A stretch of DNA of 64,000 nucleotides from positions 186,001-250,000 of the forward strand of contig NZ_SBIU01000004.1 of assembly GCF_004765805.1 (NCBI RefSeq). Direction: 5' to 3'. Of this stretch, positions 27,257 through 36,462 are shown piece after piece; within the stretch, counting starts at the first letter, position 1; each line of letters opens with the position of its first letter. Below the pieces are notes generated by a model. The model worked only from the letters and a program-made list of their open reading frames with translations, ran no database searches and was not told where the DNA came from. Source of the DNA: Halorussus halobius (GTDB lineage Archaea > Halobacteriota > Halobacteria > Halobacteriales > Haladaptataceae). The position numbers and the translations under genes are program-made.

Positions 27257-27573
27257 CCCTCGACCGTCACCCCCGCTCCGTTCTCGGCGACGGAAACCCC
27301 GCTCTCGAAGGGGACGGTCTCGACGGTCGTCTCGCGGTTCGAGACGGTCAGGCGCGCGTCGGTCACCGCGTCGACGCGGCCGTGCTGTTGTGCGATACCC
27401 GACCGTCGCGTTTCGGCGGTCGACTGTTGCCGTTCGACCAGCGTTTCCAGTCGATGGTGAAGGGTCTCGCTCATGCTGTCGTCCCCGATTCGTTTTCTCC
27501 CGACGTCCGCGTCCGTGGCTGTCGGGAGAGCAGCGTTCCGGCGCGCCCGTTCGTCCGGCCCGTCGTCGGTCAT
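27253..27573 (-). CDS. Small coiled-coil protein of the surface operon
   Basis: A 106-residue polar protein with no signal peptide or membrane helix. A likely coiled coil lies around SMSETLHHRLETLVERQQST. The C terminus is an alternating hydrophobic, strand-like region (RLTVSNRETTVETVPFESGV). It is joined to both neighbours by ATGA four-base overlaps, so translation of all three genes is probably coupled. I recognise no family. It may be a cytoplasmic or membrane-associated partner of the 442-residue protein. Confidence 0.65.
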   Translation of the reverse strand: MTDDGPDERARRNAALPTATDADVGRKRIGDDSMSETLHHRLETLVERQQSTAETRRSGIAQQHGRVDAVTDARLTVSNRETTVETVPFESGVSVAENGAGVTVEG

Positions 27574-28898
27574 GGCCGGTACTGTCGACTGGCGAGCGTC
27601 AGCTTGGGCGTGCCGGACTCCTGGGACCCGGTGAACTCCACGCGAAACCGGACGCGGCTGTCGCCCGGTATCGACGACAGGTCCGTTCCGGGACCGACCG
27701 GATGGGACCCCCAGGTCGACCAGCCGCTTCCGTCGTCGGTCTCGACGTAGACCTCGACGCTCCCGCCGGTCTGTACCGTCTGAAACGTTGCCGTCTCCCA
27801 GCAACTCACCGGCGTCACGTCGGGCCACTCGATGGTCGCCTCTCCACCCGGCGGGGGAAATCCAGTCACTTTTCTAACACAAATCGCGTCCTCTATATTC
27901 GCGTAGGTTCCGGCTTGGTCGTATGCACCGTTGGTGATATCGACGTACTGTGACGTAAACGGGAACGACGCGTCGCTCCGGTCGCCACCGTCCTGTGCGT
28001 CGACGAGTATGCCGTATTTCGTCCCTGCGGAGAGGTCTGCGGTGAGCGTAACCGAGTTTCCCGCACCAGGGGACGGCTCCTGTGTGATCGTGTCGAGGTC
28101 GGTATCCACGAGGTAGACGGTACTTTCGCCACTGGTATTGGTACTGATCATCACCGAGATGCGGGTGAGATCGGTCTGCGGTTCGATCTCGATTCCGGAC
28201 CGAAGCCCGTTTTGGTTGCTGAATGTACCGCCGTCCGGGAGCCTGTCCGCTGTCGACGATTGACCGCTCCCACCTTCGAGATTGCCGTCGGAGATGATCA
28301 CGTTGGACGAGGAGGCGAGATCGCCGCTGGTGAAGCTACTGATGGTCTCGGTGGTCGTCGGGGTCGACCCGATGGAGACGGTCCCGTCGCTCTCGGTGAC
28401 GGAGATGCCGTCCGCGCCCGACACTGATCGGTGTTCGACGCCGTCGGTCGTAACGTCCGACAACAGCGCCGTTCCCGACCCCTGTCGGCTGAGTTCGACG
28501 GTGACCCGGTTCGAGCCGTCGAAGCCCAGCCCGTTACCCAAGTCGGCGGTCAGAGCATTACCGGAAAGCGCGAGTCCGTTCCCCAGTAGATTCGTCATCG
28601 CACTGTCATCGGTGACGCCGCCGTTCAGCTCCTCGGCGTACAGTGCGTCCAGCGGATCACCACTCGTTCCGACCCGTCCCTGCGCGTCCGCACTGGCCGT
28701 GCCGACGCCGCCGAACAGCAGGGCGAGCAGGCCGCCGGCTTTCAGCGCGTTCCGGCGGTTCGCCAGCAGGGGCGCGTCGATGCCGTCGGTGTCGGCTTCC
28801 AGGCTCCCGATGCGGTCGCGCTGTCGCTCGATGAGTGCCCGCTGCTCGGCGACGAGCGATTCCAGGCGGTCGAGCCGCTCGGCGGTCCCGTCACTCAC
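27570..28898 (-). CDS. Coiled-coil protein with internal hydrophobic segment and fibre-like beta domain
   Basis: A 442-residue protein. Residues 1-42 form a coiled coil (RLDRLESLVAEQRALIERQR). At about 47-70 comes RRNALKAGGLLALLFGGVGT and SADAQG, a twin-Arg-like export or anchor segment placed internally. Then GTSGDPLDALYAEELNGGVT and a long Ser/Thr/Gly beta region follow, reminiscent of viral tail-fibre or adhesin shafts. The C-terminal domain (~90 residues) is jelly-roll-like, with WETATFQTVQTGGSVEVYVE. It leads the operon. This could be a surface appendage, an adhesin or a provirus-derived fibre; I cannot choose. Confidence 0.65.
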   Translation of the reverse strand: MSDGTAERLDRLESLVAEQRALIERQRDRIGSLEADTDGIDAPLLANRRNALKAGGLLALLFGGVGTASADAQGRVGTSGDPLDALYAEELNGGVTDDSAMTNLLGNGLALSGNALTADLGNGLGFDGSNRVTVELSRQGSGTALLSDVTTDGVEHRSVSGADGISVTESDGTVSIGSTPTTTETISSFTSGDLASSSNVIISDGNLEGGSGQSSTADRLPDGGTFSNQNGLRSGIEIEPQTDLTRISVMISTNTSGESTVYLVDTDLDTITQEPSPGAGNSVTLTADLSAGTKYGILVDAQDGGDRSDASFPFTSQYVDITNGAYDQAGTYANIEDAICVRKVTGFPPPGGEATIEWPDVTPVSCWETATFQTVQTGGSVEVYVETDDGSGWSTWGSHPVGPGTDLSSIPGDSRVRFRVEFTGSQESGTPKLTLASRQYRP

Positions 28899-29072
28899 GC
28901 TATCGACCCCGCGTTAGAGCGCCCGCCGCCGCAACGGGTCGACCGTCGTCGGTCTCCAGAAATACCTGTCCGCGCCGTCCAGCGGTCACGTTCGCTTCTA
29001 CGTGCCTCATTCACCGGGACCGTTTGGAGGGCGACACCGAGTATTCCGTCCCTGCACTCGCAGGGACTCCCC

Positions 29073-31412
29073 TCATCCCGACTCCTCGAGTAGGCCGGCG
29101 AGCAGATTCCGCTGGGCGGCCCGGAGTATCTCACCGTAGGTCTGGCGGGCGACGCCGAGTTGCTCGGCGAGTTCGCTCGCGTTCTGGGAACGCGGTTGCT
29201 CGAAGTAGCCCGCGCGGTACGCGGCCGTTATCACCTCCCGCTGGCGGTCGGTCAGCGCCGAGAGCGGATCGCTGCTCGCCGCGTCGGGCGGTGCCGTCGT
29301 GAACTCGCTCGTCGTCACGCCGTCGAACCGCTCGGTCAGTGCGTCGAGCACCGAATCGAAGGCGGTCCCGCGCGGGAACCGGACGGAAAGGGTCGTCGAC
29401 TCCTCGGCCACCCGCGCCTCGTCGACGCTGCCGCCGTGGTCGGCGACGACGGCGCTCGGGACCGTCCCGGACGCGACGACCTGCACTCGCGTCCCGTCGT
29501 CGGCGACGCGTTCGACGCGGTCGACGCCCTCGGTAGCCCGTGCCGCGCCGACGAAGCTCTCGGGGGCGTCCGCCACGTCGAGGAAACACAACACCGCGTC
29601 GTCGCGTCGCGGAATCGCGGCGACCACTCTCGGGGTGGCCCCGGTCGCGGCGACCGCTTGTGAGAGCGGCGTGCCGGCGGTTTCGACGGTGATCGTGAGC
29701 CGGACCCACTCGTCGGCCGCCAGCGCCTGACGGCGGGCGTCGCTGGCCATCGCGTAGCCGAGGACGTCGGCCGACTCTTCGAGGAGGTCCAACAGGCGCT
29801 CCTCGCCGATGACGGGGGTGGCCGAGCGGTACGCGACGAGGACGCCGCGCGCGACGCCGTCGTGCGTGACCGGGGCAGTCACGACCGTCGACCCGAGCCC
29901 GTCGTCACGGTCGTCGCTGTCGGCCTCGGCCGGTCGTCGCGTAACCTGGGGCTCGTCGTCCCGGAGCGCGGCGCGTACCGGGTCCCGTCCGGCCGGTGTG
30001 TCGGGAACGGCGAGTTCGTCCCCGTGATCACCGTCGCCGGCCGAGGCCAGTCGCTCGACGTCGTCGGTCGGCGTCACTCGCCCGATCTGCGCGAACGCGA
30101 TGGTGTCCATCGCGACCAGCTCCGCACACGCGGCGCTGGCGAACCGCTCGACAGACGCCACGTTCGCCAGTTCCTTCTGGAGCGTGCTGCGTGCGGTCCG
30201 CTCGGCCGCCAGTTCCTGCTCGCGCCGTTTGCGTCGCACGATGTCCCGAATCGTGACCATGACGCCCCCGATCAGCGGGTCGTCGAGGTAGTTGCCGCCG
30301 CGCGCTTCGACCCAGCGGTAGGAGCCGTCTTTCGCCCGGACGCGATACTCGACGGTGGCGTCGGGCTCCGGCGCGGCCAGCATCTCCTCGAACGTTCCGC
30401 GAACGTCGTCCCTGTCGGCGGGATGGACGTGCGCGAACGCGTCCGAGCCGATCAGGTCCGACGGTTCGTACCCCAGCGTCGATTCGATGCCCGGCGACAC
30501 GTAGTCGATGGTCCCGCCCTGGGTGCAGATGAGGACGTAGTCCGAGGAGCGGTCCAGAATCCGCCGATATCGGGCCTTCGCGTCGGCCAACTGCTGTTCG
30601 CGCTCCTTCCGTTCGGTGATGTCAGTCCCCGTGGTGAACACGAGCGAGTAGTCGTCAGCGTGGCGCTCGGGGACGTACAGCTCCATCAGTTCGTGTCTGA
30701 CCTCCTCGCCGTCCAGGGGGACGAACTGACACTCCTTGCGGACGTACCGTTCGCCGTCGAGGACCGCCTGCCACATCTCGGTCAGCCCCTCGCGGGTGGC
30801 CGGCGTCATCAGCTCCCCGAGGTTCGAGACGAGTTGGCCCTTCGAGTCCGCGCCGTAGAAATCGAGAGCGGCGTCGTTGACCATGTGTACGTCGACGCGT
30901 TCGAAGATGTTCAGCAGTTCCGCCGGGTTCTGGTCGACGACCGCGCGGAGTTCGTCGCCGGTGTCCGCGAGCCGCTCGGCGTACGCTCTGGCCTCCGAGA
31001 AGTCCTGTTCCCAGAGGACGAGGTCGTCGTTCTCGAACAGCGTCCGGTACCGGTCGCCGACGCCCGCCGGGTGGGCGGGACCCGCTCGCTCCCGGAGCGT
31101 GACCAGCGCCAAGTCCCGGTCGCGCCCGAGCGGCCTCGCCCGAGCCCCGACGGCCACGTCGTCGCCGCCGCCGGTTTCGACCCGCCAGTCGAACGCGACG
31201 GCACCGTCGTCGCGGGCGCGGTCGAGTCGCCCCCGGTCGCCGACGACGGGCGGGTCCCCGGTGACCGCGAGGTCGTCGAGGTTCGCCCCGCGCAACTCCG
31301 ACGCCGAATAGCCGAGCAGCGTGGCACACCCGGCGCTGGTCGCCTGTATCTGACCGGTCGTCGCGTCGACGACGAGGACGCCCTCGCGCGAACTCCAGCG
31401 CTCCTCGCTCAC
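29073..31412 (-). CDS. PAS/GAF sensor-regulator with bacterio-opsin-activator HTH
   Basis: A 779-residue haloarchaeal one-component regulator. The N-terminal PAS (EGVLVVDATTGQIQATSAGC) and a second PAS (MVNDAALDFYGADSKGQLVS) are followed by a third, classic PAS/PAC (YVSPGIESTLGYEPSDLIGS, SYRWVEARGGNYLDDPLIGG). A GAF/Bat-type sensor block comes next, then the C-terminal HTH_10 domain LTDRQREVITAAYRAGYFEQ with recognition helix NASELAEQLGVARQTYGEIL. It probably senses redox, light or a small ligand and controls transcription directly. The frame is open to a GTG at 31541, but the GTG at 31412 lies ~27 bases from a TTTATCC box, so I prefer it. Confidence 0.87.
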   Translation of the reverse strand: MSEERWSSREGVLVVDATTGQIQATSAGCATLLGYSASELRGANLDDLAVTGDPPVVGDRGRLDRARDDGAVAFDWRVETGGGDDVAVGARARPLGRDRDLALVTLRERAGPAHPAGVGDRYRTLFENDDLVLWEQDFSEARAYAERLADTGDELRAVVDQNPAELLNIFERVDVHMVNDAALDFYGADSKGQLVSNLGELMTPATREGLTEMWQAVLDGERYVRKECQFVPLDGEEVRHELMELYVPERHADDYSLVFTTGTDITERKEREQQLADAKARYRRILDRSSDYVLICTQGGTIDYVSPGIESTLGYEPSDLIGSDAFAHVHPADRDDVRGTFEEMLAAPEPDATVEYRVRAKDGSYRWVEARGGNYLDDPLIGGVMVTIRDIVRRKRREQELAAERTARSTLQKELANVASVERFASAACAELVAMDTIAFAQIGRVTPTDDVERLASAGDGDHGDELAVPDTPAGRDPVRAALRDDEPQVTRRPAEADSDDRDDGLGSTVVTAPVTHDGVARGVLVAYRSATPVIGEERLLDLLEESADVLGYAMASDARRQALAADEWVRLTITVETAGTPLSQAVAATGATPRVVAAIPRRDDAVLCFLDVADAPESFVGAARATEGVDRVERVADDGTRVQVVASGTVPSAVVADHGGSVDEARVAEESTTLSVRFPRGTAFDSVLDALTERFDGVTTSEFTTAPPDAASSDPLSALTDRQREVITAAYRAGYFEQPRSQNASELAEQLGVARQTYGEILRAAQRNLLAGLLEESG

Positions 31413-31433
31413 AGGCGGTCGTCGGACCGATGA

Positions 31434-31443
31434 CGGATAAATG
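31434..31443 (-). promoter_or_regulatory. TATA-like box for the PAS/GAF regulator
   Basis: On the minus strand this reads CATTTATCCG, centred about 27 bases ahead of the GTG at 31412. It decides between that start and the longer open frame beginning at 31541. Confidence 0.6.
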
Positions 31444-31582
31444 TGGACCTCCGGTTCGGCGGTCTCGGTCGGCGCAGGGTCGACTCCCGTGGCGTCGGCC
31501 CGAAAGTCCGTCGCGGTCGTCGCGTCCGACGCGAACGCCACGGGGATAAACCCGGTTGAACGCGCTCAACGTTCGGGCGGAG

Positions 31583-31591
31583 TTTATTGTC
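31583..31591 (+). promoter_or_regulatory. TATA-like box for the acyl-CoA ligase
   Basis: TTTATTGTC lies about 27 bases ahead of the ATG at 31613, the spacing for a leaderless transcript. Confidence 0.6.
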
Positions 31592-31612
31592 GCGGAGCCC
31601 TCATGGAGGGGT

Positions 31613-33616
31613 ATGGCCTGGCGTGACGCGGAACGGGCGTACGACGACGAGGTGCTCGGGGAGTCGACCATCCCTCGGCTGTTCGAGGAGAGCGCGGCCC
31701 GGCACGAGAACCGCCCGGCCCAGCAGTACAAGGGCGGCATCTACGACCGGTCGCTCGTCGGGACCGCCATCCGGGAGGCGGCCGACGGGCAGTTCCGGAC
31801 GCTCGCGTACGACGAGATGCGCGACGTCGTGCGGTCGCTCGCGGCCGGCTTCCGGGAGTTGGGCGTCGGGGCCGACGACCGCGTGGCCCTCTTCGCCAAC
31901 ACCCGGATGGAGTGGGCCCAGACCGACTTCGCGCTGCTGGCGGCGGGCGCGGTCGTGACCACGGTGTACAGCGGGTCCTCGTCGAGACAGGTCGAGTACC
32001 TGCTCGACGACCCCGACGCCGACGGCGTGGTGGTCGAGAACGCCGAGTTGCTCGACCGCGTGGTCGAGGTGCAGGACGCGCTCGACCTCGAATTTGCGGT
32101 GACGATGGACGAACTCGGCGGGGCAGACGCCGGGGGCGAATCCCTCGCCGAAGCGGCCGACTTCGAGGTGCTGACGCTGGGCGACCTCTACGAGACCGGC
32201 CGCGAGGCCTTCGACCGCGACGAGTACGAGTCGTGGGTCGACGCCCGCGACCCCGAAGACCTCGCGACGCTGATATACACCTCCGGAACCACCGGCCGGC
32301 CCAAGGGCGTGAAGCTGACCCACCGGAACTTCCGGGCGAACGTCAACCAGTGTCGACGCCGATTCGGTCCACGGCCCGACAAGGCCGACAACGGCGTCCC
32401 GGTCATCGACGAGGAGTCGAGAACCGTCTCGTACCTCCCGCTGGCCCACGTGTTCGAGCGGCTGGCGGGCCACTTCCTCATGTTCGCCAGCGGGGCGTGC
32501 GTGGCCTACGCCGAGAGCCCCGAGACCCTGCAGGAGGACTTCCAGCAGGTCGAACCCACCACGGCGACCAGCGTCCCGCGCGTGTACGAGCGGATGTACG
32601 ACGCCATCCGCGAGCAGGCCGAGTCCTCGCCGATCTCGGCGCGACTGTTCTCGTGGGCGACCGACGTCGGCCGGGAGTACTTCGAGACCGACGACCCGGG
32701 ACCCGTCCTGCGGGCCAAGCGCGCGGTGGCCGACCGGCTCGTCTTCCGGACGGTCCAGAACGGGCTCGGGGGGAACATCGACTTCTTCATCAGCGGCGGC
32801 GGGAGCCTGTCGGCCGAGCTGTGTGCGCTGTACCACGGGATGGGGCTGCCGATTCTGGAGGGGTACGGTCTGACCGAGACCTCGCCGGTCATCGCGGTCA
32901 CCCCGCCCGAGGAGCCGAAGGTCGGTACCGTCGGTCCGCCCGTGGTCGACCAGGAGGTCCGGGTGGACGAGTCGGTGGTCGCCGGGGGGGTCTTCGAGGA
33001 CACCGACGGCGATGTCGGCGAGTTGCTGGTGCGGGGCCCGAACGTCACCGACGGCTACTGGGAGATGCCCGAGGAGACCGAGCGCGCGTTCACCGAGGCC
33101 GACGACGGCGGGGACCCGTGGTTCCGGACCGGCGACATCATGGAGATACGGCCGGACGACTACGTCGAGTTCCGCGAGCGCGCCAAGCAACTGCTGGTGC
33201 TCTCGACCGGCAAGAACGTCGCGCCCGGCCCCATCGAGGACGCGTTCGCCGCCAGCGACGTGGTCGAGCAGTGCATAGTGGTCGGCGACGGCCAGAAGTT
33301 CGTCTCCGCGCTGGTGGTGCCCAACGTCGAGGGCGTCCGCAAGCGCGCCGACGCCGAGGGCGTCGACCTGCCCGACGACGACGCCGACCTCCGACGGGAC
33401 GACCGGGTGCGGGCGTGGATAGACGAGGAGGTCGAGCGCATCAACGAGCAGTTCGAGTCCCACGAGCGAATCAAGCAGTTCCGACTCGTGGGCGAGGAGT
33501 TCACCGAGGCCAACGACCTGCTGACCCCGACGATGAAGAAGAAACGCCGCAAAATCCTCGACCGCTTCGCCGACGAAATCGGCGACATCTACGAGACCGA
33601 GTACGAGACGGCGTGA
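31613..33616 (+). CDS. Long-chain fatty-acid--CoA ligase (AMP-forming)
   Basis: A 667-residue FadD/FAA1-type ligase with all ANL motifs. A3 is LIYTSGTTGRPKGVKLTHRN, and YLPLAHVFERL follows. A5 is EGYGLTETSPVIAV, A7 is FRTGDIMEIRPDDYVEFRER, and the C-terminal region has LLTPTMKKKRRKILDRF. It activates long-chain fatty acids to acyl-CoA with ATP through an acyl-adenylate. The N-terminal extension and length match the long-chain FAA1-like group rather than short-chain ligases. It makes a useful contrast with the motif-poor homologue at 12792-14339. It diverges from the PAS/GAF regulator, with a shared ~200-base promoter region. Confidence 0.93.
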   Translation: MAWRDAERAYDDEVLGESTIPRLFEESAARHENRPAQQYKGGIYDRSLVGTAIREAADGQFRTLAYDEMRDVVRSLAAGFRELGVGADDRVALFANTRMEWAQTDFALLAAGAVVTTVYSGSSSRQVEYLLDDPDADGVVVENAELLDRVVEVQDALDLEFAVTMDELGGADAGGESLAEAADFEVLTLGDLYETGREAFDRDEYESWVDARDPEDLATLIYTSGTTGRPKGVKLTHRNFRANVNQCRRRFGPRPDKADNGVPVIDEESRTVSYLPLAHVFERLAGHFLMFASGACVAYAESPETLQEDFQQVEPTTATSVPRVYERMYDAIREQAESSPISARLFSWATDVGREYFETDDPGPVLRAKRAVADRLVFRTVQNGLGGNIDFFISGGGSLSAELCALYHGMGLPILEGYGLTETSPVIAVTPPEEPKVGTVGPPVVDQEVRVDESVVAGGVFEDTDGDVGELLVRGPNVTDGYWEMPEETERAFTEADDGGDPWFRTGDIMEIRPDDYVEFRERAKQLLVLSTGKNVAPGPIEDAFAASDVVEQCIVVGDGQKFVSALVVPNVEGVRKRADAEGVDLPDDDADLRRDDRVRAWIDEEVERINEQFESHERIKQFRLVGEEFTEANDLLTPTMKKKRRKILDRFADEIGDIYETEYETA

Positions 33617-33661
33617 GGGCCGCGTTCGACCCCGAACGATTCCCTGTTTCGCGTCGCCGAA

Positions 33662-34387
33662 CTACGCGAGCGCGAGCAGTCCGGCCCCGAACGCCAGACA
33701 CAGGACGGCCGTGACGAGCGGGAACGCCGCCGTCCGGAGGCGACGACGAGCGACCGCGCGCGGCGACCGGTCGGCTATCACGAGCGGTCCCGCCAGAACT
33801 GTCCGTCCGTCGCGGCGCTCGGGGCGGCCCGCGACGACGTGGCGCTCGTCGGGGTCGACCCGGCGTTCGGTGTACCGGCGCGCGCCGACGCCGAGGCGCG
33901 CGAACGGGCCCGTCGATGCGGGGTCGAGGCCGTCTCGAACCGCGACGAACGACGCCACTCTGTCGGGCGGGCGCTGGCCCGCCGGTACGGTAATCGTCTC
34001 GCTCGCGGTGTCGAGCGAGAACCGCCGCGACTCGGGGTCGATTCCGACGCTGGCCCCACTGCCGCGCAACTCGAAGGCGACCGCGGCGACGCCGTCGTCG
34101 ATGCGAGTCCACGTGAGCGGAATCTCGGACGGGATGAGCGCGCGCTCGGAGACCTCGTACTCGACGCCCAGACACGACTCGCCCGAAAACGGCGCGTCGA
34201 CCGACTCGCCGGTCGACTCGGCCAGACCGCGACAGACCGCGAACGAGTCGTCCGCGGACACGTTCGGCGGGTCGACGACCTCCGCACGGAGAAGGCGCGG
34301 GAGGACCGCGAGCGGTCGGAGTCCGTACCAGCCGAAGCCGACGCCCATGAGTGCGAAGACCGCGCCGAGGACTGCGACCGCGTTCAT
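33662..34387 (-). CDS. Membrane protein with GIDE-like domain
   Basis: A 241-residue protein with one N-terminal helix (AVLGAVFALMGVGFGWYGLR) and one near the C terminus (LVTAVLCLAFGAGLLALA). The ~170-residue region between contains CRGLAESTGESVDAPFSGES and CLGVEYEVSE, followed by beta-rich PAGQRPPDRVASFVAVRDGL and YTERRVDPDERHVVAGRPER. The two-helix layout and these blocks resemble the GIDE domain of MULAN-like membrane proteins, without any RING finger. That is a weak resemblance. It is convergent with the acyl-CoA ligase. Role unknown. Confidence 0.65.
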   Translation of the reverse strand: MNAVAVLGAVFALMGVGFGWYGLRPLAVLPRLLRAEVVDPPNVSADDSFAVCRGLAESTGESVDAPFSGESCLGVEYEVSERALIPSEIPLTWTRIDDGVAAVAFELRGSGASVGIDPESRRFSLDTASETITVPAGQRPPDRVASFVAVRDGLDPASTGPFARLGVGARRYTERRVDPDERHVVAGRPERRDGRTVLAGPLVIADRSPRAVARRRLRTAAFPLVTAVLCLAFGAGLLALA

Positions 34388-35054
34388 GACGTCGGATTGT
34401 GCCCCTCGTGTCAAGTAGGTTTGGTTCCAGCCGGTCGCGGACCGGGACGCGTCGTCGCTCCCCGTGACCCCGACGCAGGGCAGTGTGCAGACGCGCAGTG
34501 GGACCTCGGATGCAACTCGAACGCGACGGGCGTACGCTGACTCGATTTTCCACGTTGGCGCGCGCTGGCGCGAGTTCATCTCGCGCCGACATGCGCGAGG
34601 GAGGGGCGCGCTCGTGCGCCCCGAGGCTGGGGAGGAGTGAGGCCCGCCGTCGCGGTGCGGGGCTGTGCGGTGCGGTTGGCCTTGGCGTCTGCGCAAGCGA
34701 AGCGCGCGCAGGCTCGGCAGACGCGGTTTGTCTGCCGACGGACTGAACGGGCGAGGCGCGCTCGCGTGCAGTTCAGTTGCCTCAGCGACCCCTATCTCGG
34801 CCGGGCGGTGCGGAGAGGGCGAGATATGTCGCTGAGCGGCCTCCTCGTGAGCGAAGCGAACGAGGGCTCGTCGGAGCTTGCCTCCGACGGTGGCGAGCGC
34901 GCCGAGGGCGTTCGAGGCTGTGATTGCTGTCCTATGGTTTGAGAGCGCTCCGAGGACGTTCGCGGAGTTAGTTGCGGTCACGTCCACGCATCCGAACACC
35001 ACTCCACGCAGGTCCCCCGAAAGCTTTGTGTCCCAAGCGACTACCTCCGCGCGA
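34388..35054. repeat. Left copy of a repeat complex flanking the PhnP-like gene
   Basis: 667 non-coding bases. From about 34530 to 34985 the sequence matches, in inverse orientation, that at 35936-36360. Shared blocks include ATGCGCGAGGGAGGGGCGCG, GCCCCGAGGCTGGGGAGG, GCCGTCGCGGTGCGG, GACTGAACGGGCGAGGCG, TATGTCGCTGAGCG and GCCGAGGGCGTTCGAGGCTG. Two degenerate ~50-base units related to the right-hand tandem array lie at 34898-34985. The first ~140 bases hold nothing recognisable, and the last ~70 contain the promoter of the MBL gene. Confidence 0.8.
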
Positions 35055-35879
35055 ATGCAGGTCACGCTCCTCGGAACCGGCGACACGACCGGCACGCCTA
35101 CGCCCGGCTGCGACTGTGACACCTGCGCGGCGGCCGAAGAACGTGGCATCGAGCGCTCGCGGTTTTCGGTCCACGTCCGCAACGAGCGCACCGACGAGTG
35201 TCTGCTGGTCGACCTCAGCCCGGACTTCCGCCACCAGTTCCTCCACCGCGACGTCGCGCTGCCCGACGAGGCCATCGTCACCCACGTTCACTTCGACCAC
35301 CTCGACGGGCTGGGCAACGCCTACCGGCTGTTCGATGACCTGCCGGTCCACGCCGCGAGCGAACGCGACCCCGCGACCGACGAGAGCGTCGCCGACACGA
35401 TTCGCTCGAAGTACGACTACCTCGACCGAGTGACGGTCCACGACCGCGCACCGTTCGAGCCGTTCGAGACCTGCGGCTTCGAGGTGCGGCTGGTGCCGGT
35501 CGACCATCCGCCGCTGGTCTGCTACGGCCTCGCAATCGAGAACCCCGAGTCGGGGGCGAAGTTGGCGCTGACCGGCGACACCAGCTACGCGGTCCCCGAG
35601 GAGAGTCGCGACGTGCTGGCCGACGCGGACCTGCTGCTGGCCGACGCCATCGTGCCCGCACACCTCTGCGACCACCACCCGCTCGGCGGCGACCACCACG
35701 ATTCGTCGGGCGTGCCCCGGACGTTCGGCACCAAGCACATGACCCGCGAAGGCGCGCTCTCGCTGGCCGACGAACTGAACGCCGACGAGACGCGACTGGT
35801 CCACCTCTCGCACTTCTACCCGGCCGAGGAGGCGTTCGAGGAGCCGCTGGCGGTCGACGGCGAGCGATACCGGCTCTGA
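35055..35879 (+). CDS. PhnP-like metallo-beta-lactamase-fold phosphodiesterase
   Basis: A 274-residue MBL-fold enzyme. It opens MQVTLLGTGDTTGTPTPGCD with a CDCDTC cluster like the structural zinc site of PhnP/RNase Z-related proteins. The catalytic motif is VTHVHFDHLDGLGNAYRL, with later ligands in LALTGDTSYA and LVHLSHFYPAEEAF. PhnP hydrolyses cyclic phosphodiesters; this group also includes PqqB-like proteins. It could process a cyclic ribose phosphate or another small phosphodiester. The gene sits alone between two inverted repeat copies. A GAAAGCTTTGT stretch ~30 bases upstream may be its promoter. Confidence 0.86.
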   Translation: MQVTLLGTGDTTGTPTPGCDCDTCAAAEERGIERSRFSVHVRNERTDECLLVDLSPDFRHQFLHRDVALPDEAIVTHVHFDHLDGLGNAYRLFDDLPVHAASERDPATDESVADTIRSKYDYLDRVTVHDRAPFEPFETCGFEVRLVPVDHPPLVCYGLAIENPESGAKLALTGDTSYAVPEESRDVLADADLLLADAIVPAHLCDHHPLGGDHHDSSGVPRTFGTKHMTREGALSLADELNADETRLVHLSHFYPAEEAFEEPLAVDGERYRL

Positions 35880-36462
35880 GAAACGTCGTTTCTGGACGCG
35901 CGGACACGAGTGGAAACGACGTTTCGAAAGCCCTCCGCGTACTCTCCGGCACAGAAACCGCAACCAACTCCTCGGACGCCTTCGGCACGCTCTGTGACAA
36001 TGCTGGAACCGCAAACAACGCCTCGAACGCCCTCGGCCCGCACTGTGACGACGCTTCGACCGAAACCACAGCCTCGAACGCCCTCGGCGCGCTCGCGGTC
36101 GCTCAGCGACATCTCCGACGGACGTAGTTGCGACGGAGAGGGGTCGCTGAGGCGACCACGTGAACGCGAGCCCGCCTCGCCCGTTCAGTCCGCCGAGGAA
36201 ACCGCACCGCCACCGCACCGCGACGGCAGGCCTCACGCCTCCCCAGCCTCGGGGCGCATGAACGCGCCCCTCCCTCGCGCATATTGGCGCGACACGGAGG
36301 TCGCGCCAGCGCGCGCCGACCGTGGAAAGTGAAGTTAGCGTACGCTAGCGTGGAACCTGAGGTCACGTCGCGTCGTTCATGGCGAGCCTGCACTCACCTC
36401 CGTTCGCGCAGACGCCGAGGTGGTGGCCGTATCACCGATGAGGAAACGGAATTCTGGAGCCG
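35880..36462. repeat. Right copy of the repeat complex flanking the PhnP-like gene
   Basis: 583 non-coding bases, an inverse match of the left copy. Going rightwards it holds the 51-bp tandem array (35936-36088), then CGCTCAGCGACATCTCCGAC, a CGCCTCGCCCGTTCAGTCCG block near 36175, CTCCCCAGCCTCGGGGCGCA and a palindromic AGCGTACGCT (36338-36347) at the outer end. The left copy has the partner TACGCTGACT. The last ~100 bases before the arylsulfotransferase 3' end hold nothing recognisable. Confidence 0.8.
35936..36088 (-). repeat. 51-bp tandem array, three units plus a degenerate fourth
   Basis: On the minus strand, units start at 36088, 36037 and 35986 with GCCGAGGGCGTTCGAGG (third: GCCGAAGGCGTCCGAGG) and are exactly 51 bases long. 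A fourth, diverged unit continues to about 35885. Because 51 is 17 codons, one minus-strand frame reads as repeated RAEGVRG peptides, but no gene context supports translation. Confidence 0.85.

Noticed and set aside
29073..31541. Longer start (GTG 31541) for the PAS/GAF regulator
   Set aside because: A TTTATCC box falls inside the extra codons and fits the GTG at 31412; the extra residues are low-complexity.
35816..36112. Real gene encoding 17-residue RAEGVRG repeats
   Set aside because: It lies in a non-coding repeat complex, runs antisense into the PhnP-like gene and has haloarchaea-atypical composition. Kept only as a finding.
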